From NCBI GenBank assembly GCA_012744475.1, contig JAAYBV010000029.1, positions 28,355 to 92,354 of the forward strand: a stretch of 64,000 nt of DNA. Reading direction: 5' to 3'. How positions within the stretch are numbered: the stretch's first letter is position 1; every line of letters begins with the position of its first letter. This DNA comes from Phycisphaerae bacterium (GTDB lineage Bacteria > Planctomycetota > Phycisphaerae > Sedimentisphaerales > Anaerobacaceae). Below the pieces are notes generated by a model. That model ran no database searches, was not told the DNA's origin, and worked only from the letters and a program-made list of their open reading frames with translations. Position numbers and translations under genes: made by a program. Shown piece after piece: positions 35,702 to 44,099 of this stretch.

Positions 35702-37084
35702 CTACTTCTGGAGGGGGTCCAGCGGGAGCAGGATGCCCGCGTCTGCCTTGGAGGTGGCGTTTTCGGCGACCGAGGGAACGGTCTTCTGAATGCTCTCGAG
35801 CGTTCGCAGGGCCGCGGTGAGGACCGCCGTGTTGTCTTCCGCTGCGACGATCTGGTTGAGCAGGGCGCACGTCTCGGCGTTGGGGTAGTTCTCCAGGGCG
35901 TAGATGGCCGCCGTTCGGCCCTGTTCGGCCGAGACATCTTTGCTTCCGGCCGCTGCGTAGAGCAACGCCGATTGGGCCTGCGGTGCGCTGATCCTGGTGA
36001 TGGTGCTGAAGAGTGAGCCGCCCTCTCCAGGCGATGCGGCTTCAAGTCTGCTCAGTAAGTAGTTCACCGACGGGGCGTCACCGACGTTGGCCAGGGCTTC
36101 GATCGCGGCCTGTTGCAGACCGTCCAGGGCGGACGACGAAACGTCGCCGGCCAGCGCGCGCAGGGACTCGCTGGCCTGCGGGGAGCTGATGTTCCTGACC
36201 AACTGCGCCAGGCGAGCGGCTTCCTCTTCCGTCAGGGCCGCATCGTACCGCGCGACGATCTCATCCAGGACGGGAGTGTCCGCCATTCGTGACAGAGAGG
36301 CGCCGGCCGCACGCTGTACCATCGCGTCTTCCGTGCCCTGGAGGGTATCCAGCAGCAGAGGCCAACTGTCGTGGTTGCTGATGTTCGACGCGGTCTTGGC
36401 GATCTGCTCCTTGTACGGACCGTCCTCGATCTGCGCGAGCGTTTCGAACAGAGCGGCCGTTGCCGCCGGCGTGCCGATTCGGGCCAGCGCTTCGGCCGCC
36501 CACAGGGCCGCTTCGTCCGTTCCGCCGGCGACGATGTCACTCAACGGTCCCACCACTTCGTCGCCAAGCGCAACCAGCTCCTCCATGGCTTCCTTGATTC
36601 GGGGATGGTCCTGGTCCCGGACCGCTTGTCGCAGCGACGTCAGTATGGCGTGGACCGCCTGGAGTTCCTGTGGCAGGTCTCCGCCGCCGACAGAGTCTGC
36701 GGAACCTGTCCATTCAGCGCGACGTCGGAGGGCCTCGATCATCCGCAGGCGGTCGGCCGCCAGAGTTGTATCCGTCGCGCCGGTGTCGGGCAACGGCACG
36801 AGCGCATCGGGAGGCAGCGTGGAGCCGTCTTCCGGCAACCTTGCCTGCGATGTGTTCTGGTCATTCTGTCCTGTCGTGGCCGTGGTTTGTGACGCCGATG
36901 GGTCCGCCTGCCGTTGCGATGGCGTCAGGTCTTTCTCGATGGACTGGTGGACCGCCTGGAGGAGGACAATGGCGGCTACCACCAGGGCCGGGTACAGAAA
37001 CAGCGGCCACTCCGACTTGAGGAAGCTCCGGGTGGTCGCCTGTTTGTTGGTTTCAGTTGCCGGCGTATTTCTTCGGCGCATCAT
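35702..37084 (-). CDS. membrane-anchored HEAT-repeat protein
   Basis: 460 aa from ATG 37084 (GGAG 5 nt upstream). It has a short basic cytoplasmic end, one membrane helix near residues 25-47 (PLFLYPALVVAAIVLLQAVH), and a Gln/Thr/Ser-rich stalk (about 50-110). The C-terminal 330 residues are HEAT-like helical pairs, for example DEAALWAAEALARIGTPAAT and DGLQQAAIEALANVGDAPS. Such repeats usually hold other proteins. It follows the PPC-repeat gene by 103 bp and precedes the CotH operon, so it may share the surface theme of this cluster. No enzyme motif is present. Confidence 0.75.
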   Translation of the reverse strand: MMRRRNTPATETNKQATTRSFLKSEWPLFLYPALVVAAIVLLQAVHQSIEKDLTPSQRQADPSASQTTATTGQNDQNTSQARLPEDGSTLPPDALVPLPDTGATDTTLAADRLRMIEALRRRAEWTGSADSVGGGDLPQELQAVHAILTSLRQAVRDQDHPRIKEAMEELVALGDEVVGPLSDIVAGGTDEAALWAAEALARIGTPAATAALFETLAQIEDGPYKEQIAKTASNISNHDSWPLLLDTLQGTEDAMVQRAAGASLSRMADTPVLDEIVARYDAALTEEEAARLAQLVRNISSPQASESLRALAGDVSSSALDGLQQAAIEALANVGDAPSVNYLLSRLEAASPGEGGSLFSTITRISAPQAQSALLYAAAGSKDVSAEQGRTAAIYALENYPNAETCALLNQIVAAEDNTAVLTAALRTLESIQKTVPSVAENATSKADAGILLPLDPLQK

Positions 37085-37106
37085 ATCAACTCCGCACATT
37101 CCAGAC

Positions 37107-37137
37107 CGATCGGCCCGGTCGAAGACCGGGCCGATCG
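37107..37137. other. strong intergenic hairpin
   Basis: CGATCGGCCCGGTC (37107-37120) pairs perfectly with 37124-37137 around a 3-nt loop (GAA). It lies between the stop of the PPC gene and the start of the HEAT gene, both on the minus strand. No T run follows on the minus strand, so it is either a terminator without a U tract, an attenuator, or an RNA-stabilising stem. Confidence 0.6.
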
Positions 37138-37187
37138 AAAACGTTAGACGCCAATCTGCTCCGGAACAATGCCCATTCCGAGGTGTC

Positions 37188-40100
37188 CTATGGCTTTCCG
37201 TAGCTGCCCTGACGAATCTGATTGATCTCTGTCGGGGTCAACACGTCCTTGAAGACGACGACCTCGTCGAGCAGCCCATAGAATCGCGAGTCGTTCCAGC
37301 GGAACAGCCCCAGGGCCAGAGGGCCATTGAGGACCGGAACATTCGCCGAGGCCTGCGTCCATGTCACCGTCGTGTCGTCGCTGGGATCGTAGAGGTACAA
37401 CTTGAGTGTGCCCGACGTCGGAGTCACTTCCTGATAGGTCACGGTCATGTGATACCACTGATTCCGTTGGATGATTTTGGACAGTGTGACATCGTATATG
37501 TACAAGTTCATGCCGCCGTCGCGTCCGACGTTGAGGCGAATCATGCCCGTTCCGGCGCCGGCGGGCTCATACAGGCCGATGGCGAAGGAATAGGTATAGG
37601 GACCGGTCTCCGCGCCCTTGGCGAACAGACCGGCTCCGGTCGTCTGACTGGTCCCCTCTCGGGCTTTCACCCAGAACGCCACGGAGAACTGCGGGGTGGC
37701 CACACCATTCTTCAGTGGGAAGTCGGGATCCAGGTCCGCGTCATCGATTCGGAAGTAGCCGAATTCCGTGTCCGCCGAGGCTTCGCCGTCCCGGTAATCC
37801 GAGGTCTCTGCGCTGGGCTCGCCGGTGGGACTGAGCGTAGCGGGGCTCAGCGTGTTCGATCCGATCGAATCGGCGAACAGGTGGCCCGACTCAAAGCGCC
37901 ACAGGGCCACGCAAGCCGGATCGCTCGCGAAATTGTTGCCGACCTTGTTTGTCCCATAGGAGGCCACCAGCGCCAGCCCGGAGTAGGTCTGATAGGCTCG
38001 GAGCATGATGTACCAGGTGGCCGCGGCGGGGCTGGTGACATCGACGCTTTCGTTGTTTCCGATCAGATACGGGCGGTAGTCATAGCTCGTTGTGGTGGGC
38101 TGAGCGCCTCTCTTGACATAGAGGTCGCAGTCCCCGGTGCCGCCCGAGATGGTGATGTTCAGGAAGTCCTGTCCGGCAGGAACCACGATCTTGTAGAACT
38201 TCTCACTGCCGGCCGCGCCCGAGATTCCAGCAACCGGGACGCCGTTGCTCAGCGTGATCACGGTCGGGTCTGTCACGGGAGTGTACGTCGCCAGCAGGGT
38301 CACGCCCGTGTAGGCCTGGTAGCCTCGCAGCATGATGTAGTACGTGCCGGCGGCCGGGCTGTTGATGGTGACGGTCTCATTGTTGCCGCTCAGGTACGGG
38401 CGGTAATCCCATTCCGTGGTCGTGGGCTTGCTGTCCCTGCGCACGTACATGTCGAGGTCGCCGGTGCCGCCGGAGGTCTGGATTTCCAGCTTCGACTGCC
38501 CGGCGGGCACGTCGATCTTGTAGTAGACCTCGCTGCCGGTGGCGCCGGACAATCCCGTCACCGGAACGCCGTTGCTCAGTGCTGTGACGGTATCGCCACC
38601 GCCACCGCCGCCGTAAGTGGCCACGAGCGTCACGCCGGCATAGGCGTGATAACCGCGAATCATGATGAACCAGTCGCCGCTCTGCGGATTGTTGACCGTA
38701 ACGGTTTCATTGTTGCCGATCTCATAGGGACGGTAGTCGTAATCCGACGTCGTCGGCGCGACGCCTCTCTTGACGTACAGGTCGGCGTCGCCGGTGCCGC
38801 CGGAGATCTGGATTTCGAACTTCGTCTGCCCGGAAGGCACGGCGATGCGATAAAGCTTCTCGCTGCCTGCGGGGCCGCTGATGTCGGTCACGGGCACGCC
38901 GTTATTGAGGACCTTTACTGACTCGGTGAACCAGTAATCCGCTTTGAGAGTCACTCCGCTGTAGGCGGTGCGGGCCCGCAGCATGATGTACCACGTGCCG
39001 GCCGGCGGGTTGTTGACGGTGACGGTCTCGTTGTTGCCCGACAGATAGGGTCGGTAATCCCACGTCGAAGTGGTGGGCACCGCGCCGCGACGGACGTACA
39101 GATCGCAGTTGCCGGTGCCGCCGGAGATGCTGATTTGCAGTACGGATTGCCCTGACGGGACCTCGATCTTGTAGACTTTTTCGCTGCCGCTGGACCCCGA
39201 GATGCCGGAGACGGGAACGTTGTCCTCAAGCGTTAGAATCGTGCCGTAAGTGGCCACCAGAGTTACGCCGGAGTACGCGTGGTATCCGCGGAGCATGATA
39301 TACCATGTGCCGGCGGTCGGATTGCTCACGGTGACGGTTTCTTCGTTGCCGGAAAGGAACGGCCGGTAGTCGTAGTCCGTCGTGGTCGGTGCGACGCCGC
39401 GTTTCACGTAGAGATCGCAGTCGCCGGTGCCGCCGGAGATCTTGATCTCCAGATTGGTCTGGCCGGCCGGAACCTCGATGCGGTAGATCTTCGAACTGGC
39501 CTGCGCGCCGGAAAGGCCGCTGACGGGAACGCCGTTGTTCAGGAGCGTGCCCACCCCACCGGTATAGCTGGCCAGCAGCGTCACGCCGGTGTAGGTGCTG
39601 TAGGCTCTGAGCATGATGTACCACGTCCCGGCGGTCGGGTTGTCGACGCTCACAGACTCGTTGCTCCCGACCAGATACGGCCGGTAGTCGTAGCTGGCCG
39701 TGGTGGGCAGGGCGCCCTGCTTGACGTAGAGGTCGCAGTCACCGGTGCCGCCGGAAATGCTGATCTGAAGCTTCGTCTGTCCGCTGGGCACCTCGATCTT
39801 GTAGTACTTCTCGCCCGCCGTGGTGTCGCTCAAGCCGCTCACGGCCACGCCGTTGCTCAGCGTCACGACGGTGATGCTGGCCGAATAGCTGGCCTGAAGG
39901 GTTAGACCGGCAAATGCGGTGTAGCCGCGCAGCATGATGTACCACGTGCCGGCCGCGGGGCTCTCCACGAGCACGGTCTCACTGTTTCCGACCTTGTAGG
40001 GCCGGTAGTCGTACGTCGTGGTCGTTGGTGCAGCGCCTCTACGCACGTACAGATCGCAGTCGCCGGTCCCTCCGGAAATCCGGATCTCCAGGTCATCCTG

Positions 40101-40274
40101 GCCGGCCGGTACGGCGATCACGTAGAACTGCTCGCTGCCGGCCGATCCGGAAATCCCCGTGACCGGAACGCCGTTGCTCAGGCTCGTCGGGGCGCCATAG
40201 GCCACCGAAGCCATAAGGCACAGGGCCGCCAGGGCCACGATTCCTCTCACACGCGATTGACTCAGACCGTTCAT
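37188..40274 (-). CDS. secreted protein with seven PPC repeats and a LamG domain
   Basis: 1028 aa from ATG 40274, with GAGGAG 6 nt upstream. Signal peptide 1-27 (LMASVAYGA). Seven consecutive bacterial pre-peptidase C-terminal (PPC) domains follow, each opening with LSNGVPV-like and ISG(S/A)xGSE blocks, then ISGGTGDCDLYV, a TTT-Y-DYRPY segment and GTWYIMLRGY. Their period is about 105-110 residues. A LamG-like domain (ACVALWRFESGHLFADSIGS, then GYFRIDDADL and FSVAFWVKAREG) occupies about 815-1028. No protease domain is present, so the PPC array probably serves adhesion, export or calcium/sugar binding. The repeats are very similar in DNA too, suggesting recent expansion. Confidence 0.85.
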   Translation of the reverse strand: MNGLSQSRVRGIVALAALCLMASVAYGAPTSLSNGVPVTGISGSAGSEQFYVIAVPAGQDDLEIRISGGTGDCDLYVRRGAAPTTTTYDYRPYKVGNSETVLVESPAAGTWYIMLRGYTAFAGLTLQASYSASITVVTLSNGVAVSGLSDTTAGEKYYKIEVPSGQTKLQISISGGTGDCDLYVKQGALPTTASYDYRPYLVGSNESVSVDNPTAGTWYIMLRAYSTYTGVTLLASYTGGVGTLLNNGVPVSGLSGAQASSKIYRIEVPAGQTNLEIKISGGTGDCDLYVKRGVAPTTTDYDYRPFLSGNEETVTVSNPTAGTWYIMLRGYHAYSGVTLVATYGTILTLEDNVPVSGISGSSGSEKVYKIEVPSGQSVLQISISGGTGNCDLYVRRGAVPTTSTWDYRPYLSGNNETVTVNNPPAGTWYIMLRARTAYSGVTLKADYWFTESVKVLNNGVPVTDISGPAGSEKLYRIAVPSGQTKFEIQISGGTGDADLYVKRGVAPTTSDYDYRPYEIGNNETVTVNNPQSGDWFIMIRGYHAYAGVTLVATYGGGGGGDTVTALSNGVPVTGLSGATGSEVYYKIDVPAGQSKLEIQTSGGTGDLDMYVRRDSKPTTTEWDYRPYLSGNNETVTINSPAAGTYYIMLRGYQAYTGVTLLATYTPVTDPTVITLSNGVPVAGISGAAGSEKFYKIVVPAGQDFLNITISGGTGDCDLYVKRGAQPTTTSYDYRPYLIGNNESVDVTSPAAATWYIMLRAYQTYSGLALVASYGTNKVGNNFASDPACVALWRFESGHLFADSIGSNTLSPATLSPTGEPSAETSDYRDGEASADTEFGYFRIDDADLDPDFPLKNGVATPQFSVAFWVKAREGTSQTTGAGLFAKGAETGPYTYSFAIGLYEPAGAGTGMIRLNVGRDGGMNLYIYDVTLSKIIQRNQWYHMTVTYQEVTPTSGTLKLYLYDPSDDTTVTWTQASANVPVLNGPLALGLFRWNDSRFYGLLDEVVVFKDVLTPTEINQIRQGSYGKP
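37965..40190 (-). repeat. seven tandem PPC coding repeats
   Basis: The conserved block read on the plus strand as CCGGTGCCGCC(G/C)GA recurs near 38135, 38459, 38791, 39110, 39424, 39741 and 40058, giving units of about 314-330 bp. The near-identity makes copy-number change by recombination, and assembly collapse, likely. Confidence 0.8.
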
Positions 40275-40938
40275 GTCGAACTCCTCTCTGAACCAAGACA
40301 TTTGACTGCGAATCCGTTTCTGATTCTGAATGTCGGACATATAACTGGCTCAGATTAGTGCCTTTGAAGACGCGTTTCGTAACGCTTTTTCCGCGTTTTT
40401 CCGCCTATCCAGCGGGGTATGAAAGACTCTCCGACTTGGATCGGCCCTGATATCGCGAATACGTCGCGTTTGTGGGAGCTGCAAGCCAGCGACCACGCTA
40501 CTTGAGAAGCCGATTCGCCGCACGTTGACAAATTCCCAGTGAAGCCGGTCCCTTTTCTATCGGGCCTCAAGGATTTCCATCAAAGAGATATACGGTTTCG
40601 TCGGCTGAACGGTCTACTGTAACGTGGATTATGTTATCCATTTTATCTCCAGGAGATCAGAATGGGGTCTATCGGTGATTTACGGAGGGGCGAATCGGAT
40701 TTCTGCCGGATTTGCCGCAGGGGCCTCAAGAGGCAGTCCTATAACCTGACAAAGGCGAAGGTGGGCCATGATCCCCGGCCAAGGCGTCGGTTTCTGGAGA
40801 CCTCGGGGCCGACGCCGCCGACGGTCAGCTCTGTGGACCTCCTCCGATCCAGATGCACTTAACTTCTGTATTTCAAGTATCTTGCGTTGCTTGTCCAGTG
40901 GCCGTCGAGATTATGCCCGCGAGCAACCGAGTGCCCGA
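40275..40938. other. 664-bp intergenic region
   Basis: It lies upstream of the PPC-repeat gene and downstream of the PQQ-type propeller gene. A 66-codon frame at 40662-40862 (listed separately) is the only candidate gene. No terminator, tRNA or repeat was recognised. It probably holds the promoter of the PPC-repeat gene. Confidence 0.4.
40662..40862 (+). CDS. possible small protein
   Basis: 66 codons from ATG 40662 with a very good AGGAG site 6 nt upstream. The sequence is Arg-rich and holds a CRIC pair (DFCRICRRGLKRQS). It matches nothing I recognise, and its second half (PRPRRRFLETSGPTPPT) looks like non-coding GC-rich sequence. The ribosome site is the only real support. Confidence 0.25.
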   Translation: MGSIGDLRRGESDFCRICRRGLKRQSYNLTKAKVGHDPRPRRRFLETSGPTPPTVSSVDLLRSRCT

Positions 40939-42276
40939 TTACGGGCGCATGATACAATAGAGATGCCTCCTGCCTTTGAGATAGAGGGCATCGCCGACGA
41001 TTGCGGGCGAGGCGTCGAATCCGTCGTCCAGGGTGTTGCGTGCCAGGGCCTCGAACGTGTCGCCGCTCTTGATTACGGCGGTCACGCCGTTTCGACCGGC
41101 GAAGTAGATGCGATCCGCTGCGGCCACAGGCGACGCATAGACTCCCTTAACGCCTTCAAGACGCTGTTTGGTGTAGTGCGGTTTGCCCGTCCGAGCGTCA
41201 TAACAAGAGATCACCTCGGTGTTCGCCGAGCAGACATAGATCCTCCCGTCGTGAAGGATCGGGGAGGGCACATAGGGCGTAGCCTCATTGACCTGCCAGA
41301 CGACGGCATCCGAGCCGGTCAGATCGCCGGTTCGGCCCAGCCGGATGGCTTGGAGCGCGCTGCCCCGGAACCCGCTGGTGCAGAAGACCTTGCCCAGACC
41401 GAGGACGGGGGTCGGGATCACGTTGTCCGTCTGGCCGCTGCACTGCCATACAATCTGGCCGGTCCGGGCATCGTAGCTGCGGACGAAGTTGGCGGCGTTG
41501 GTGATGACCTGAATCCGGCCGTCGATCTCGACGGATACCGGAGTTGCCCAGGAGCTCATTTCGTCCCGATCCCTGCGCCAGAGGAGTTGGCCCGTTTCTT
41601 TGTGGAAGGCGAAGATCGCCGAATCGCCCTCATGGTCGCAGACCACGACGATCGCATCGCCTGCTAATGCCGGCGAACTGCCTTCCCCGAAGCCCCCTCG
41701 GATTGTCATTGGGATCAGGTCCTGGGACCACTTGAGGTTGCCATCCATGTCGAAGCAGTAGAGCCCACGCGAACCGAAGCTGGCCCAGATGTGCTTGCCG
41801 TCGGTGACGGGCGAATACGAGGCAAACCCGTGGTCCTGATGGTGGCCCTCGTGCGGGACCGCCTTGGTAGCCGTCTTCTGCCACAGCAACGTGCCTGTTG
41901 CCCGGTCGAGGCAGACCAGGTCAAATGCGTGCAGGGTCGTGGGGGCACGTCCGCGTGATGGCCCTCTGGTTTGGCCACTCTGTGCTGTCGCGGCAGGGGG
42001 CGCGCCAGCCTGTCCCGTATCCACCGAAGTCAGGAAGAAGATTCTGTCAGCCCAGACGATGGGAGAGCTTGTTCCCTGTCCCGGCACGTCGATCTTCCAC
42101 TTGACGTTCTGTGATTCACTCCAGGTGACAGGGGGATTGCCCTTCGACGCGACTCCATTGACCTGGGGCCCGCGCCAGGCCGGCCAGTATTCATCTGCGG
42201 CTGCGCCGCAAGCGCTTGCACAAACGACGCTCAAGAAACCAGATACGGCTACTGCGGCGGTCGCGATCTGCTTCAT
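40939..42276 (-). CDS. secreted PQQ-like beta-propeller protein
   Basis: 445 aa from ATG 42276 with AAAGGAG 6 nt upstream. Signal peptide 1-25. The mature part opens YWPAWRGPQVNGVA, typical of Planctomycetota outer propellers (WP-W-RG-NG), and carries repeated PQQ/BamB-type blades with the motifs ATGTLLWQ, KETGQLLWRRD, ARTGQIVWQCS and ARTGKPHYTKQ. No dehydrogenase Asp-Glu motif or heme site is obvious, so it is probably a binding or scaffold propeller rather than a quinoprotein enzyme. A Pro/Ala/Gln/Arg-rich insert (AGAPPAATAQSGQTRGPSRG) interrupts an early blade. It is divergent from the Gfo/Idh gene across 459 bp. Confidence 0.85.
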   Translation of the reverse strand: MKQIATAAVAVSGFLSVVCASACGAAADEYWPAWRGPQVNGVASKGNPPVTWSESQNVKWKIDVPGQGTSSPIVWADRIFFLTSVDTGQAGAPPAATAQSGQTRGPSRGRAPTTLHAFDLVCLDRATGTLLWQKTATKAVPHEGHHQDHGFASYSPVTDGKHIWASFGSRGLYCFDMDGNLKWSQDLIPMTIRGGFGEGSSPALAGDAIVVVCDHEGDSAIFAFHKETGQLLWRRDRDEMSSWATPVSVEIDGRIQVITNAANFVRSYDARTGQIVWQCSGQTDNVIPTPVLGLGKVFCTSGFRGSALQAIRLGRTGDLTGSDAVVWQVNEATPYVPSPILHDGRIYVCSANTEVISCYDARTGKPHYTKQRLEGVKGVYASPVAAADRIYFAGRNGVTAVIKSGDTFEALARNTLDDGFDASPAIVGDALYLKGRRHLYCIMRP

Positions 42277-42735
42277 CCCAAGCTCCTTTCGGTTCGTATT
42301 CTGTCGATGGCGACACCCTGTGTCAGGACGACCACGCGGATACACGGCACCGGGACTCCGGACGCGGACGGGTCTGTATACCTTCCGGCCGGCGAGTTGG
42401 TTCGGGTGCAAGGACGGATCGAGCGGTGGAGTTATTGCCCTGGATTCGACCGATTTGTTCTGTGACTTGGGACCAGCCCCCTGCGGTGCAGGCGGCACAG
42501 GATTTTGTCTGCACCGGTCAATGGCAATTGACTGGGATATCCTTTATAGTTGCACTCGTGTTGGCTTTGGGAACCCATGTCTGTGATGCCGCACCGCCAT
42601 ATGGTTCTCGCATGGACAGGGCGGTTCGCAACTACTGCACGGTGGGCCCGCCGAGCGAGGATCTCAAGCCGGACGGCAATTGACATGTGCATCGACAGGA
42701 TGACTGAGAACGAATGCAGACAGGAGATTGAATCG
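42277..42735. promoter_or_regulatory. divergent intergenic region of the sugar locus
   Basis: 459 bp between divergent starts should hold promoters for the propeller gene and for the long plus-strand sugar locus. TATAGT at 42545-42550 is a possible -10 with only a poor -35. Overlapping open frames here have no ribosome sites or recognisable product. Confidence 0.35.
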
Positions 42736-44034
42736 ATGAAGAAGAAGCCTTCTCTGAGTCGTCGCGACTTCATGTTCAAAGGGGCGGCAGCGCTCGGTGC
42801 GGCCGTGGTGTTTCCCCGCGTCGTGCCCTCGACGGTCTTCGGCGCCAATGCGCCCAGCAACCGGATCACGATGGGCATGATCGGCATGGGTCTGATGATG
42901 GGTGGACACCTGCACGGAATGCTCGGACGCAACGATGTGCAGGTGCTGGCGGTCTGCGATGTGGACGGGCGCCGACGGGAGAGCGCCAAGGGCCAGGTCG
43001 AACGAGCCTACGCCAATCAGGCGGCCGACGGCGCGTATAAGGGCTGCGATGCCTATCTGGAGTACGAAAAGCTCTGCGCCAGGCCGGACATCGACGCGGT
43101 CTTTGTGGTGACACCCGACCATTGGCACGCCATGTGCTCGCTGGCCGCCATCAAGGCCGGCAAGGACGTGTATTGCCAGAAGCCCATGACGCTCACGATT
43201 CGCGAAGGGCGGCTGATGAGCGATGCCTGCAAGCAGTACGGCACGGTCTTCCAGGTCGGCTCGCAGCAGCGGTCCGAATGGGCCTTCCGCAAGGCGTCGG
43301 AGATCGTCCGCAACGGGTGGATCGGCAAGGTGCACACGATTTATACGAGCTTGGGCTCGTTTGCCCCTCCGACGACGCTGCCGGCCCAGCCGATTCCCGA
43401 GGGATTCGACTATGATCGATGGCTCGGCCCGACTCCCTGGTTTCCGTACAACGCAGAACGGGTCAAGGGCGACTACGGCGGCGGTTGGCGACGATTCTGG
43501 GAATATGGCTCGCGCAAGAACGGCGACTGGGGCGCTCATCACTTCGATATCATCCAGTGGGCGCTGGGCATGGACGACTCGGGCCCGGTCAAGTTCGTCC
43601 CGAAGGGCTGGCCCGGCCACCGGTACCAGACGCACTACTATGCCGACGGCACGAAGGTCCTGCGCGACCATCCGGTCTGGGGCGGCCACATGATCCAGTT
43701 CATCGGCACCGAGGGCGAGGTGATGGTCAGTCGCGGCGGCCGGCTCGACACCAGGCCGGTGGAGCTGGCTCAGGCTCCGCTGCTGCCCAGCGAGATTCAC
43801 CTGTACGATTCAAGCGACCACGACGGCAACTGGATCGACTGCATCCGCACGCGCAGCACGACGATCTGTCCGGCCGAGATCGGCCACCGAACCGCGACGA
43901 TCTGCCATCTCAGCGGCATCGCCGAACGCCTGGGACGGCCGATCCACTGGGATCCGGCCGAGGAGCGAATCCTCGACGATCCGGCCGCCGAGCGGTGGTA
44001 CGACCGTCCACGGCGCGCACCGTATGTGCTGTAG
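42736..44034 (+). CDS. Tat-exported Gfo/Idh/MocA oxidoreductase
   Basis: 432 aa from ATG 42736 (AGGAG 9 nt upstream; longer frames lack a site). The N-terminus has a twin-arginine signal (SLSRRDFMFKGAAALGAA). The Rossmann domain begins ITMGMIGMGLMMGGH and contains the VVTPDHWHA and KDVYCQKPM segments, where the Lys-Pro pair is the family's catalytic and cofactor hallmark. The C-terminal beta-sheet domain has WLGPTPWFPYN, GDWGAHHFDIIQWALGM and GNWIDCIRTR, as in the planctomycete Gfo/Idh group. Members oxidise or epimerise sugars with tightly bound NAD(P). It opens the sugar locus. Its stop codon lies inside repeat copy B. Confidence 0.9.
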   Translation: MKKKPSLSRRDFMFKGAAALGAAVVFPRVVPSTVFGANAPSNRITMGMIGMGLMMGGHLHGMLGRNDVQVLAVCDVDGRRRESAKGQVERAYANQAADGAYKGCDAYLEYEKLCARPDIDAVFVVTPDHWHAMCSLAAIKAGKDVYCQKPMTLTIREGRLMSDACKQYGTVFQVGSQQRSEWAFRKASEIVRNGWIGKVHTIYTSLGSFAPPTTLPAQPIPEGFDYDRWLGPTPWFPYNAERVKGDYGGGWRRFWEYGSRKNGDWGAHHFDIIQWALGMDDSGPVKFVPKGWPGHRYQTHYYADGTKVLRDHPVWGGHMIQFIGTEGEVMVSRGGRLDTRPVELAQAPLLPSEIHLYDSSDHDGNWIDCIRTRSTTICPAEIGHRTATICHLSGIAERLGRPIHWDPAEERILDDPAAERWYDRPRRAPYVL

Positions 44035-44058
44035 GGGCGAGTAATCATTCGCCCCTGC
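44031..44058. repeat. dispersed palindromic repeat, copy B
   Basis: GGGGCGA (44034-44040) is inverted as TCGCCCC (44049-44055) around GTAATCAT, with the GTAG lead-in and CTGC end of the other copies. TAG 44032-44034 within the element is the stop codon of the Gfo/Idh gene. Confidence 0.8.
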
Positions 44059-44099
44059 TTGGCCTGCAGATATCGACGTCGATCGAAAGGAAATTGACG

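Noticed and set aside
36087..38921. A 944-codon open frame opposite the HEAT and PPC genes
   Set aside because: It spans two real genes and the gap between them. The repetitive protein mirrors the PPC repeats on the other strand.
40932..40948. Small inverted repeat near the stop of the propeller gene as a terminator
   Set aside because: The stem is only about 7 bp, overlaps the stop codon and has no T run.
42528..42550. TTGACT with TATAGT as a promoter of the sugar locus
   Set aside because: The spacer is only 11 bp.
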